Shown: in pieces, positions 1-11,062 of the stretch
How the letters are laid out: every line of letters starts with the position of its first letter
How positions within the stretch are numbered: position 1 is the stretch's first letter
NCBI GenBank assembly: GCA_029378245.1
Contig: JARKIF010000050.1
Coordinates: 248,001-312,000, forward strand
From: Roridomyces roridus
Taxonomy: Eukaryota; Basidiomycota; Agaricomycetes; Agaricales; Mycenaceae
Reading direction: 5' to 3'
Length of the DNA: 64,000 nucleotides
The notes under the pieces: generated by a model
Databases searched by the model: none
Told to the model about the DNA's origin: nothing
The model's input: only the letters and a program-made list of their open reading frames with translations
Made by a program: the position numbers and the translations under genes

Positions 1-2004
1 CCTGCCTTGCCTATTATGGCTTGCCACCGGAGGTGCGTTTGGCTTCAAGCTTCAAGCTGGTTTCTGATTAATGCAGTGGTGGGATACGCTACCACCGCCG
101 CGTTCCTGCGGACTCGGGAAGGAGGAATTTTCCTGATGGCCCTCGTTCCGTGGGTCACAAGTTTTATCTGCATGACTCTCAGCACGAATGTCGTGTGCAC
201 GAGTACGTCGTTCTTTCAAGCCCCGGTATATAGCTCATCTTTCTCTAGTTCTGATCGCATACCGTATTCTGAGAGCCCGGATGGAAATTCACAAATCCAC
301 TTCTGGAAACAGCTTGATATATTCAGCTTTGGTAAGCACGAAATTTCGTTCTTCTGTCACTCATCTCGTTTGACAGATAATATTCCTCGAATCCGCGGCA
401 ACTTACTCCTCCGCTCTGGTTGCCCTCGTGACTGTTTATCTCTTGAGTTCAAATGCTCAGTTTATCGTACTTGATATGGTGCGCTGGATTTCTCAATTCA
501 GAACAAGTTGGACTAATGCGAGTTTTTTCCCAAGACCGCTCCTTTGATTGTACGCCCACCCAGTTAATTCAACCACCCTCATTGACCGTTACCGCAGGGA
601 ATCACGTTCTGCATGATAATATTGCGAATCGCGACAGCAGATCGCAATGAGACAGCTCTTTCCAACCCAACCGAGTCCATAAATTTTTGCCTAACGACGG
701 TTAACGTCTCAAGGCTAGTGGATGTCTCAGGAGATGGCGGGGAGAGTCAGTCAGAATACTATGGAGCCGAGTCGTTCGGCGGGATTGGCAGCCACGGAAA
801 GGTTACGGAGTATCATGATGCAGAGTCGGTACCTTCAAGTGTAGTTTGACACGGACTAATATCTACTGGTTGGAGGTTCTACTCTTGTCTTTCACCATCA
901 TCTTGCCACTGGGCCAATACTCCGATTCCTTGCATCAAAATCCTGGTCAAGCGCAACATGATGGGACCCGCTTATTCGATCATGATCTCAGTATCTCTTG
1001 ATCTTGGCGCAGTTTACTTTGGAAGATGAATCGAGACGGGCAAGTGTCTCACTAATCACACAGTAGTTGGTTGGGCTCAATAGAATGTAGTTAGATCATA
1101 TGTACTGCATAATACAGGGCTTTATATGCCTATGGAATACTCTCGGAGTCATATTGAGTCAGCCCTTAGCAAGAACCTTAGTAAGAAATTAATAAGACTG
1201 GCGTAGTCTCTCGTAGACAGACTACGATACAGCTGACGATACAAGTATGTAGCTGTATGTAAGACTGGCGGCTTGCCTGAGTCATGCCCGAGGCTATGGC
1301 CGATGTCTGCCCGAGGTTCAACATACTCCAACACTTGATTTCCGCCACCCGTACACTGAAGAACGTCTGACTCGTGCGACCATGGAGAACGTCAGAACTC
1401 AGCAGATTCCAGAATCCCGCCGCCGGCGCCTCTTTTCATCAAAGGATACCGCTGCTTCGTACTTTAGACCGTCGAACCGGGCGTAAATACCGCGATTGAT
1501 CTGAGGTCGCGCTAGCAAGCCGGGAAGCCCGTCATGATAAAAGGGCGCTGATTCATTCGTCACACAGCCACTGTATCTTGCGTTGCTTTCGACCATGACC
1601 TTCAAATCTCTACATTCCAAGCCAGGAGGAAGAACTTCTTGTGAGTTGTGTCCACCACAATGCGCAGCCGTTGCAACTCCGGTAAAGTGGTCATCTTAAC
1701 GTGGATTCGCCCGCTTACTCTGATACTTACATACACCCAGCCCAGACGCTTGATTCCATGGAGGCAGTCGTCTTTCTGGAGTTGCTCGTGGCTCGACGGT
1801 GGGACATCTCGTGCTTCCATGGGCTCCCCAACGCAGACTCCTGGCTTACGCTCACCTTCGGATTCTTCGGCAATGGACCCAGCTTGGAAAAGGCGGAGGA
1901 ACAAAAGGTGAAACGCGGCGTCGTAGCCCTTGTCAATCTCGAGTTCTTACCTAAACCACAGCCCACTTGAACTTACGACAGAGCACCCCCGGCCTAGCTC
2001 GAAA
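1..2004. other. Region without a supportable gene
   Basis: I see only short open frames on both strands, none with a recognisable domain, good start context or spliceable neighbours. A short hairpin-like run around 1200-1260 (TAGTCTCTCGTAGACAGACT and neighbours) is the only structure noted. The first 2 kb may hold decayed sequence. Confidence 0.4.
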
Positions 2005-2950
2005 ATACCACACGTAATTGCATTCACCGGTGAGCTTTGTACTCCCTCTGTATATGGACTGGGCGACCCTCATTTCGATGATAGGTTTATGGAACTTACG
2101 AGACTCTACCTCCGTTGGCGACCTCTTCGTCTTTTGGAGCTGGGCATACCGGAGATTGTTAGTGGTGCAGGCAGTCGGTCAATACTCGACAGACTTTGCA
2201 GACGAAGAATACGAGTCCTTCAGGGATCGGTGCCTCGAGGACATTGTGCGTGCTTGCCTGAGGCTTGTCCCCTGCCAGCTTCCTGAAAGCGAATCCCAGC
2301 AATCTTGCATTGACGCCGTGGACTTTGAACACGAGGATGGTTGGGCGTACTTGATCCCCACAGCCTCTGGCCCTCGTATCATCCACAGACGTACGACTCT
2401 GTATCGAATTCCCTGCGACTTTCTGTGGGCACCAAGAGTGGATGTCTCAGAAGTCGACATCCAGAGGATAGACGGGGGCCACGGCCTTGCTGTTTGGCGT
2501 GGCAAGGATGTGGATGTTCACTTTGGCTTCAACGGTACGTCGATCCCGGTTCATCATGAGCACTGTGATTGAGTGGTTTTCCGCAGATGTGGAACTGCAT
2601 ATCTTGGAAAGTGAAATGAGAGGTCGCAAGGCGGTACGAGGCATGGATATATCCTATAACACAGGGGGGAAGGCATCTTTTCCGCCATGCAGAAATTTTA
2701 CATTTCCGCAGTATTTCCGCATGATTTCCGCAACATTTCCGCATGGCGGAAATGTGTTGATTTCATTACATAATCATCAGATTCTCTGCCAAATTGGCTG
2801 ATTTTGATTTTTATCACCTATTTTTGGAGCTGGCGGAAATGTTGCGGAAATACTGCGGAAATGTTGAGTAAATAAAGTATTTCCGCACTGCGGAAAAGAT
2901 GCCTTCCCCCCTGTGTAACCTCGTTGCACACGTTTTTAGTGAACGCCACG
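2005..2950 (+). pseudogene. Dead paralogue of the kinase-like gene at 6569-7968, split by a MITE
   Basis: This is a paralogue of the intact gene at 6569-7968. Exon order, intron places and protein are conserved (shared stretches such as AYRRLLVVQA, TASGPRII and CDFLWAPRVD). The first intron starts at 2030 (GTGAGC), the second follows LEDI near 2249, and the third follows FNG near 2535. Two lesions are visible. The codon aligned with the start ATG of the intact copy is ATA (2005-2007). The fourth exon is cut after DISY by a 258-bp transposable element at 2660-2917. Beyond the element the frame resumes for about eight matching residues (NLVAHVF), then all similarity ends at a stop near 2947. 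The 3' half, equivalent to about 230 residues, is absent. Confidence 0.75.
2660..2917. mobile_element. PIF/Harbinger-like MITE, 258 bp (copy 1)
   Basis: The element begins CACAGGGGGGAAGGC and ends with the inverse, GCCTTCCCCCCTGTG. The terminal match continues for about 26 bp. It is flanked by a 3-bp direct repeat TAA (2657-2659 and 2918-2920). A second copy at 47414-47669 has the same ends and a TTA flank. TWA target duplications are the mark of PIF/Harbinger transposition. The interior carries many GCGGAAATG-type words near both ends and no coding capacity, so this is a non-autonomous element. Confidence 0.85.
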
Positions 2951-3170
2951 GGTAACCCGCGGGTATTCACGGGTATTTTAAGATTCACCTCGTAGTGCTG
3001 CACATGGGAATACTGGAGGGGGCACCTCTTGTTCAGACATGAGCATTGATATTGGGGTGACCTTGAGCAACACACCTAGACGGTACCAAAGATAGGTCTC
3101 GCACAAATCGCGTTCTCCCGAGACGACATCGTGTTTTACCCGTTCACGGGTCAGATTCGATAGTCTCGGG

Positions 3171-3217
3171 ACCAGACTATATACAACTGACGAACAAGTA
3201 GTTGTATATAGTCTGGT
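3171..3217. repeat. Perfect 18-bp hairpin
   Basis: The arm ACCAGACTATATACAACT (3171-3188) and its exact reverse complement (3200-3217) are separated by 11 bases. It lies just outside the 35-bp inverted repeat that starts at 3234 and may belong to the end of the same unclassified element. Confidence 0.7.
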
Positions 3218-3233
3218 AGTAAACACGCCATGC

Positions 3234-3268
3234 CAAAGGGCGTGCCGGACCTTATGTCAGCACGTCAC
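3234..3268. repeat. Left copy of a 35-bp inverted repeat
   Basis: This 35-bp stretch (begins CAAAGGGCGTGCCGG) is repeated perfectly in inverse orientation at 5928-5962. Weaker similarity extends about 30 bp further outward on both sides. The pair could be the ends of a 2.7-kb element covering 3234-5962 or two separate small elements. No transposase frame is visible between them. Confidence 0.6.
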
Positions 3269-3339
3269 ATGATATGTGCGTGGCCTCCTTCCTCCTCGTC
3301 TGCTTCAATCCAGCCGTTTCGCCCACGAAATCCACCTTA

Positions 3340-3514
3340 CAGCTAACTGCATAATTCTGGAGCACCCGAAAAAAAAGGTTTATAGGCCGTACATGACGTC
3401 GACCTTCCTAATGAGGTCCGCACTCCACAGTGTCGACCACTGGGGGTTGTGGGAGAGCTGTCAAACTGTGAGTGAAGTATTTTCGAGAGCGCTCCAGAAT
3501 TATGCAGTTAGCTG
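3340..3514. mobile_element. Tc1/mariner-like MITE, 175 bp
   Basis: The ends are perfect inverted repeats of 24 bp starting CAGCTAACTGCATAATTCTG (3340-3363 and 3491-3514). Both sides are flanked by the dinucleotide TA (3338-3339, 3515-3516), as expected for Tc1/mariner-superfamily insertion. The flanking bases extend the symmetry to 27 bp. There is no coding capacity. Confidence 0.75.
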
Positions 3515-5927
3515 TAAAACGACTACTATTCGACCTGAATACACTTATAAAGCACCCACACGCGAAAATCTGGCCTCGAAACCACCATCCTGTCAGTCCC
3601 CGATATGGCACCAGCACCACTCGTTTGCACGACTCGCGTGCACGCTATCGACCAGGAGGGACCTCCGTCTCTGCGGGACGACGGGAAAGCGCAGTGGGAG
3701 TATCTTTTGAGCACATTTTGAATGGCTCGGGGGCCTTGGTGCGTCGCAGTCGCTGCCACCCATTCTGTTTTCACATGCTACTCTACAGAACCTGGCGAAA
3801 GATCGTTCTTTGCCACAGAACTCGACCACACCTAACTCCCGGCATGGCCCCGTGGCCCTCTTTCAGGTCCATCGCCCCTCAGCCTCCGTGTATCCGCCAC
3901 CGCCATACCGTCCCTCTCACCGCCATACTAGTCTCTTATAAACAGATGCTATAACACATGTTGTCTCATTCTTCGACAGTGTTATAGTCTGTTGATAAGG
4001 TTGATCACTTGATAGGTGGTGGCGTGATGCCGTAAAGTGCGGAGTTTGAAAGGTTTCCCACGCTTCCGCGACGCGTCTGGACGCGTTTACGCTACCTCTG
4101 AGGCCTCAGAAAGCTCGTTCGACAGTATCTACATTCATTATGCTCTTCAGCACACAAAAGACCCGGATCCGAACCGAATTTCAATTATTTACGACTGCCA
4201 TACAGTCTCAATCGAGTGCGGCTACCACCTCCACCATACTACGGTGTCACCTCAAAGGTGCAAACATCTGGGCATCAACCTTCCCGCTGCTCACTACCCA
4301 AGCACCTAAACCAAAGGAGACGTCGCGGTGTCGTTCAACGCCAACCCACGACCACAATGGGACGACGAGGTGAGAGTGAGGCTCGCCGCTCGACCTCGAG
4401 AACCCCGAGAGACGCCGCGAGAGCTTGATAGCCACATTACAGCCATCCAGCTCAGTGTACACTGCACGGACGACCAGCGTGGCCGACGTAGCACACTACC
4501 AAATGACGACAGTGGGGTCGGCCGTGGACAGGACAGGCACGGCGACGTGGTCGGGAACACGGAGAGCATGGCGACGGCGTCCATGCGGAAGAGTGCGTGA
4601 GGTGCGGGCAGGACGTAGCATTCCAGACGTGCTGACTGCGTTGACAGCAGCTAACGTGGCCGGGCTAAGCCCTGGGCGACGGCGAGGGGTTGAGGGAGCG
4701 AGTCGGGTTGCTGATAGAGAGGGTGGGAGAGGCATTCGTCTTGCATTTGTATCGGCGCCCGTTCGTGTCTGGAAACTGGATAGCGAAGAGTCAGTCGTGT
4801 ACTGGCACCAAGAAAGTATTGTTACGCACGCAGAACACAAGTCCCAGTGTCACACATTCACCCTACGGCTTGAATACGATCCCTCAGCGTCAACGTGGGG
4901 CATTTGAGGCCGTTCTCGGTTGGATGCAGCCACGGATGTCGTTCGGTGAAGCAGGCGTCCACATGGCCATAAGAAGGTACTTCGGACGCCAAATGTGTTT
5001 TGAGAGGGTTGCCGTTGGTGACTCGAGCGACTCCGTTGGGGGACGTGCGGTCTTGTGGACGGTGGGAGGCGAGGGAGGAGGATACGCAAGCTGACGGGAA
5101 ATACAAGGGAGTGATGATCAGTGATCTGATTTGAAACTCAGCACATTACGACATTCTGTCACCACCTATCAATGGCTCGCGATCAGCTACAGACTACCGC
5201 CATACCTGGACTCCCGCATTCATTGACCCCGCGCGCTCGCCAGCCGCAGCCGCACTGCCCAGCTGCCGGGACCGACATGGAAGATACTTGATGATGCTCG
5301 CTGCATCTATTCACCGTGCACCACGTCTTTCTCTCACACTTCTCCCCTTCGTATTCGTCCCACCGGTGCCATCCCACCCCACTTCTGTGAAGGGATAACG
5401 CTCCGCCGTTGGTGGGCCATCCACGTCCTCTGTATACCTGTCTCAATACGTGGGAGCTCGTCAGTGCTCGCTGTTCGTCGTGGGTGTTCTGTGGCTCCTA
5501 GGCCATCGGCGAGGGCGCATGGCACGGAGGTGTGAAGCCGTAGGGTCGAGTAGGCAGATTCAAAGTATGGTCATGGATTGTTTGTATTCAAAATGCATCG
5601 ACATTCGATTCCGATTCATTCCCAGGCACGACGAGAACTACTGTATGTGACGGCTGCGGCATGAAATAAGGATGGAGTGCTGCCTCATTGCTCCACTGCG
5701 CTGGGATCCGAATGCAAACACAATACGAACAGCTGAGATCGGACCAAGTGTGTACTTGGTGAAGTACATGATAGTACTGCCAATTGATTTTGTGCACTTC
5801 AAATATTTCTCTTAATGTCTGAGGACCTTGGGGAGATATCCCATGGTCTAATTGTCGCTTGGAACGCGTCTGCTGAGCGCGAAATGAGCCCAAACGACGA
5901 GGTGCAGAGAGATCACGGCTGTTGCAC
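3515..5927. other. Region without a supportable gene
   Basis: About 2.4 kb between the MITE and the right inverted repeat. Short open frames occur on both strands, but none has a recognisable motif or consistent intron structure. It may be the interior of the element bounded by the 35-bp inverted repeats. Confidence 0.4.
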
Positions 5928-5962
5928 GTGACGTGCTGACATAAGGTCCGGCACGCCCTTTG
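5928..5962. repeat. Right copy of the 35-bp inverted repeat
   Basis: This is the exact reverse complement of 3234-3268. Immediately outside, the AACACG words on both sides also match in inverse orientation, with mismatches. Confidence 0.6.
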
Positions 5963-6568
5963 ACAGGACGTGTTAACTATAGGACTAGAGTCAATGTGGA
6001 AAGAGATAAACGGTGGAACATGAACGAGCAAGTTTGATTCGGAGCCAAACATGTACAAAGCTGCCATCGAGATCATACGCCGTGCCCATCACTAATAAGT
6101 AAAGTGATGGTGGTCACAGCGAAGCCGACGGCCCGGTGTTCCGTCATAGCCACTTTCATGATTTTGATCAGCTTGCTGCTTGTCAGAGTCACTCGCCTGC
6201 CACATTCTCCGCCCTGTAGCGCTATTCAAATTTCGGGAGGCTTCTGCTCCTCTTTGAGTTGCTCCACGTCTTCTTTGCTATCACAGATTCCTCCTACTAG
6301 ATCATCCTCGGGCTCGCCATCGTTCCCGTTCGGAGTTCCGATTGAGTTCCGATCCTCGACTCAGCCTTCCCCTCGAGCTTTGATTGAACCTACGCCGATG
6401 TGGGTCCCTCGCATTCTTGGTTACTTAATCAAGTCAGCGATGCCACAAACTTGGAAGAAGACTGGGACCCGAGACGTTGGCCATCACAGCTTTGCACAGC
6501 ACTGTTGGTACTCATCTTAATTGGACCCACAACAGACCAGCGCTGCTCTCTCCTCTCATTCTGCTCAA

Positions 6569-7968
6569 ATGCCGCACGTAATTGCGTACACGGGTGGGAT
6601 GTATGCTCACTCTATATACTAAATGCTCACTGGATGGATAGGTCACGAGTGGATTGCGCCGGACAACTCCCAAGGCGACTTGTTCATATTCTGGAGCTTG
6701 GCATACCGTAGGCTGCTGGTCGTTCAGGCACTGGGACAATACGCCGCGTTTATGGAAGAAGAACACGCCCAATCGTGGGAGAAACAGTGTCTCGAGGAAA
6801 TCGTGCGTCCAGCTATACACGAATGAAGCCTATGCAAGACTCTGACACCGCTATTAGCAATCGTGTATCAACGCCATGGACTTTGAACGCGAGGATACTT
6901 GGGCGTACTTGGTCACCACAGCCTCCGGCCCTCGCATCATTCAGAAACCGAGGAAACTGTACGAGATCCCGTGCGACTTTCTGTGGGCCCCACGGGTCGA
7001 TATCTCGGAGATCGACGTACAAAAGATGAACGAAGGATTCGGCCTTGCTGTTTGGCGCGGAAGACAGGTCGATGTCCGCATCGCATTCAACGGTTTGTCC
7101 TGCGCTTAATCCATTATCTTCTGTAGTTGAGTAATTCCGCGCAGATAATGAACTGTGGCAAGTAGAATGTGAAACAAGAGCTCTCAAGGACGTACAGCAC
7201 CTGGATATTGCCTACGGTCTTGTTGCCCACGTCTTCCGGGGTGAAAAGCTTATTGGGATCATGAGAGAGTCTGCTCAGGCGTCTCGACCCGTTCAAGCGG
7301 TATGTTCAAGCACGGGTTTCAAAAATCTGTCTGATTTTCCATGATAGAGCGATCGCGCCGCCGTATTCGCGGCATTCGCCCTGCTCGAGAGTGCCTTCAT
7401 GGTCAACTCTAGCCTCATAAACGAAGATCACATTGTGATGGATGAGAAGGGACGAGTTCGCATGCTGTACCTGCGTTCAATCCGGCTTTATGGTCGTGAG
7501 GAGCGTGAGGAGCTCGAACGTGACGCCCAGATGTACCACTGGGAACCCCTCCGGGAGTTCTTCGACCTCGTCACGAACCCCGCCGTTGAAGTAAGATGGC
7601 CCACGTATCTCATCTACCCATCATCGACGTATCTCGCCCCAACTCCGTCCCCCGAGCGTTTCATGGCCATGCCTCTGCGGTTCGATGTTCATGCGTGCAT
7701 CCAACTTGAGGAGATCAAAAAGAAACACCGGCGCCGTAAAGGGGTCTCCAAGACACCTCGTTCCGGAGGACACGCCCTCGAACCTCTCAAGGCCACCACC
7801 CCCAATATCGACCGTCCCGACACCCCTGCGAAACTCGGCACACCGCACGTACAAATACATGTGTTCCGGGTCGCTGACCGTGCTGAGGACTCACAGTCGG
7901 ACAAGGGTGGCTCTGTTGTGGAGGAGGAAGAGCGCGTTGACGGAGGCGGTTTCATCGTCGAGGTATAA
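6569..7968 (+). CDS. Unrecognised kinase-like protein (intact paralogue)
   Basis: Five exons (6569-6593, 6642-6802, 6858-7092, 7145-7299, 7348-7968) give 398 codons without interruption. All introns are GT-AG and 48-55 nt. The start ATG is chosen because the aligned pseudogene at 2005 keeps the same exon 1. No family is certain. Two stretches recall a degenerate protein-kinase fold: the VWRGRQVDVRIAF strand pair looks like a VAIK region, and the segment INEDHIVMDEKGRVRMLYL looks like a catalytic loop plus metal-binding loop with the HRD and DFG residues lost. If so, it would be a pseudokinase. The C-terminal 100 residues are charged and low complexity (KKKHRRRKG, then acidic). Function unknown. 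Confidence 0.75.
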
Positions 7969-8333
7969 AAACTGCGGAACATCCCAGGCCTTAGTAGTCT
8001 AGAACATACTGCCGTCCGCTCAATTTTACCATAGAGAATCCTTTTCCATGAAATTTCTTTTCAACTTTGCTGTGTCACAAAGCTGTACTACTGCTTGAAA
8101 AGAAGATTGAAGTTCGTAATTCGCCACGCTATCCGCAGTACGCTGCATCGCAAGACGGCGCGACTCCTATATGACTCGAACGGACATATTTCTTACGGCG
8201 TTACATAACGGTTTTCAACCTTCTTTACAGCTGTCGAAAAGTACTTAAAGCAAGAAACTGGAAATGAAGAGCAGAATCAAACACCCCTTTATCCTTACTC
8301 TTCAACCACATTTCGACGCCGCTCTTCATCGGA
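7969..8333. other. Intergenic gap
   Basis: No gene or repeat is seen. It contains the 3' flank of the kinase-like gene and the 5' flank of the small Cys-rich frame. Confidence 0.5.
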
Positions 8334-8588
8334 ATGCAACATAATCTCAAGAGCCAATACCGACACTTTGTAATCCATGGCTGGTCACTTCGCCCACAAA
8401 CTGTGGTTCACTCTTTCCCCACCCGCAGTGCTGGGTGCCGCTATTGCTACCATAGCGCACCGCACACCGACGTTGTATGCCGCTGTCTAAAGGACTATCG
8501 GCTTCCGTCGGGACAAAGGCCGCAACACTCACTCTACTGTGCCCAATGCAGGCGGCTTTGTTGGCATGCATGTGGTAGCCAGCGTTGA
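8334..8588 (+). CDS. Small Cys-rich protein, possible relative or remnant of the 10511-11062 gene
   Basis: A single open frame of 84 codons starts at an ATG. Its C-terminal half has C-x-C, then D-Y-R-x-P, then HSLYCAQCRRLC. The same order (C-x-C, D-H-R-x-P, HSMYCLQCGRYC) occurs in the minus-strand protein at 10511-11062, so the two are probably related. The cysteines could bind zinc in a ribbon-like fold, but no named family is recognised. The N-terminal half does not match the relative, so this may be a truncated copy or miss an upstream exon. Confidence 0.45.
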   Translation: MQHNLKSQYRHFVIHGWSLRPQTVVHSFPTRSAGCRYCYHSAPHTDVVCRCLKDYRLPSGQRPQHSLYCAQCRRLCWHACGSQR

Positions 8589-9352
8589 GGCGATCCTAAA
8601 GGGATCAATGCCTCATGCCTTTCTCGGACGCTGTACCAAGGACTGTCACGACTCATACTAACGTCTCCTCCTAGCAATCACGTCTTTTTCTGGTTTTGTG
8701 TGGCCAACTCGGAATCATCGGACATCTTCCACCCGGACAGTTTGCATCTTAGACATCTCGGGTAATACACATAGATTATATACCTTTACATCCATCGTGT
8801 AGCATTAGTACATTCCTGTATCATCATGCATACTCTTGTTCAGTACATACATTGTATTTCTAGCCAATTTCCATCTAGCTCTTCTGCCAATGTCCACATT
8901 ACTGCCTTTTCTCGCTACGATCCGCAAACGCGTCTGCGTGCTCTGTCCGCCTCGTTTGACATTTCTCTTCCTTCCACCCGCTCCCTCCGTTTGGGGTGTT
9001 CGGCTGCTCGCTTTGGCGTCGGTCCATCTAGCTCTTCTACGAATGCCCACATTCAGTCCAGTTCCCGCTTGGTATGCACCGAAGGTCCGGAGTGCCTGCC
9101 GCTTCAAGATGAACTTGAAGTTTGAACCGTGGGAACTTGATTTTGATCCTTGATCAGGAGATCGATCTCCAAGTTGTCTCGAAGCCCCCTTGGCTTTCTT
9201 TCATAAAAAGCACTTCACTCGCCGATCTGCAGCGGGTCTCCTTCCGAATGATGGCCGGCCAACGTGTGACTTTCTGCCCGCATGACCGTGTGTCCGTGTC
9301 CCAAACGCCGCTCCATGAACACCGCCGATCTCTCTCTCTTCCTGCCACCACC
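8589..9352. other. Intergenic region
   Basis: No supportable gene. Pyrimidine-rich stretches precede the MAPEG gene. Confidence 0.45.
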
Positions 9353-10195
9353 ATGGTCTTGACCCTCTCTACCCCGTTGTCCCTGTACTTCATCCCTGCA
9401 GTCTGGCTCACGGCTTTCCTCCCCGTGACCTTCAAGGTGCGTCGACGAAGCGAACTCCCAATGGTCTATCTCGACTGACCCCCCTCGACTCGTTTTTGGC
9501 AGACTATACTCATCCACCAGGTCAAAGGATTGAACAAGTGCGTTCAACCTGACACCAAGAACTTGACACGACGGAGGATACTACTAAAAGTGTCGCCCCG
9601 CGAACGAGCACGGCCGCTGTCACCGCAGACAAGAACATACCCCCAGAGGTTGCTGCGCGTATCATGAGAATGGAGGGAGCCCACCTTGTGAGTATCTTTC
9701 TTTCCGGCGCACGGTACCCGGGGATTTCTTTCCTAAAGTTAGTTGACTGACTGCGTGTGCGCAGAATGGTAATGAGAATTTTCCCATCTGGATCGCAGCC
9801 GTGGTTCGTGCGAATTTCTCTCACTCTCTCTCTGGGTAGCGGAAGGACTCGGACTGATCAGATTGCACCGGCACCGTGCAGCTTGCAGGCAACATCGCGG
9901 GCTTGGATAATCGCACTATGAACGTGACTTCTTTGATCTAGTAAGTGGCAACTAGACTGAGTATCCGAACCGAGTCGACTCGATTCAGCATCGGAGGCCG
10001 GATCTTGTACAACTACATCTATTTCAACCAAGTCACCGAGGTTGAGAGCTCACTGAGGAGTGCAGTGTATTTCAGCGCCCTTTGTGCGTCCGTTTCTCCT
10101 CCGAGTAGCTTCCTGTTTAATTTTTTATAGCCTGCCCCATGTATCTGCTGTTCCAGGCGGCGGCAAAGATGAAGGCTGAGGGCCGTTTGGCTTGA
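9353..10195 (+). CDS. MAPEG family membrane protein (glutathione transferase-like)
   Basis: Seven exons (9353-9436, 9503-9537, 9591-9687, 9765-9803, 9882-9940, 9989-10083, 10131-10195) encode 157 residues, a normal MAPEG length. The second intron (9538-9590) is inferred because skipping it restores the family motif order GLNN-V-x-PR. Diagnostic features are a first hydrophobic segment (STPLSLYFIPAVWLTAFLPV), the loop RMEGAHLNGNENFPIW, and a last pair of helices containing RILYNYIYFNQ. Members are small four-helix membrane proteins of eicosanoid and glutathione metabolism. The fungal subfamily is mostly uncharacterised, so the substrate is unknown. There is no sign of decay. Confidence 0.85.
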
Positions 10196-10510
10196 GTTCG
10201 AGATGTTGTTGAATGTAGAGGAAATTGTGGAGTCAAATGAATTCGAATTCCAACGTCGCAGAGTCGTCCCCTTCGCAATCAGAGCACGATGGCCATACAT
10301 TCATAGGTAACCGGTACCATATTCTCCATACCAACAAAGCATACAAGCAACTACAAAGGAACAAGCGACAAAGCAAGAGAGATCTAGAGAGAGAACTTCG
10401 AAATCGAACCAATGGGTAATGGTAGTTAACTTGGGCACCCAAAAATCCCAACACCGACGGGAACTGGTGAAACACGGCGCGCGCATGGATCGCGTCCCCG
10501 AACGCGTTTA

Positions 10511-11062
10511 TCACCCTCTCCGAAACCCCTCCTCCTCACTTCTCCCCCTCTTGAAGTTGAATGGCCACCACTTGCGCCATTGACCTGAACCACCATCACC
10601 ACACCGATAACAATACCGCCCACATTGCAAGCAATACATCGAATGCATAGCGTCCTCCGTCGTCTGCTCTGGGAACCGATGGTCGTTGGGACACCCACAA
10701 CGGACGAGGACGTGGAGGGTTAGTGGGCATTGGCAGCTGCCAGTGCCTCCTTCGCCCGCACAGGTGGAGGTGGAGGTTGAGGTTGGGCACGGTGCGGGGA
10801 ATGGGTACGAGAGGGGGTGTAGCTCTGCCACGGTCGAAGGGATGAGTGTGGCGTGGATTTGTGGGCGCGGTGTGGTTGCCGCAAATGAGTGTGACTCAGT
10901 CTTGCCATGGCCATGGCCGACTCGGTCGAAGGAATCGTAGGAGGTAGAGAGGCGTGTGTAGGAAGAAGGCGCGTGGCGAGGCTGGAGGAGGGACTTTTCG
11001 TCGTCCTCCTGTGTGTGTGGCGCGAACCCACAACAAAGCAACCGTCGAATAAAGGTCGTCAT
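10511..11062 (-). CDS. Cys-rich hypothetical protein, zinc-ribbon-like C terminus
   Basis: A single exon of 183 residues beginning MTTFIRRLLCCGF. The paired cysteines near the N terminus could be lipidated. The middle is Ser/Pro/His rich. The C-terminal part has C-x-C, D-H-R-x-P and HSMYCLQCGRYCYRC, a cluster shared with the small frame at 8334-8588. The open frame continues upstream to 11344, but that part has no good ATG context and looks random, so I start at 11062. It converges with the MAPEG gene. No named family is recognised. Fungus-specific metal-binding protein is the best guess. Confidence 0.55.
   Translation of the reverse strand: MTTFIRRLLCCGFAPHTQEDDEKSLLQPRHAPSSYTRLSTSYDSFDRVGHGHGKTESHSFAATTPRPQIHATLIPSTVAELHPLSYPFPAPCPTSTSTSTCAGEGGTGSCQCPLTLHVLVRCGCPNDHRFPEQTTEDAMHSMYCLQCGRYCYRCGDGGSGQWRKWWPFNFKRGRSEEEGFRRG

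Noticed and set aside
5588..6076. 162-codon minus-strand frame
   Set aside because: It spans the 35-bp inverted repeat and shows no recognisable motif.
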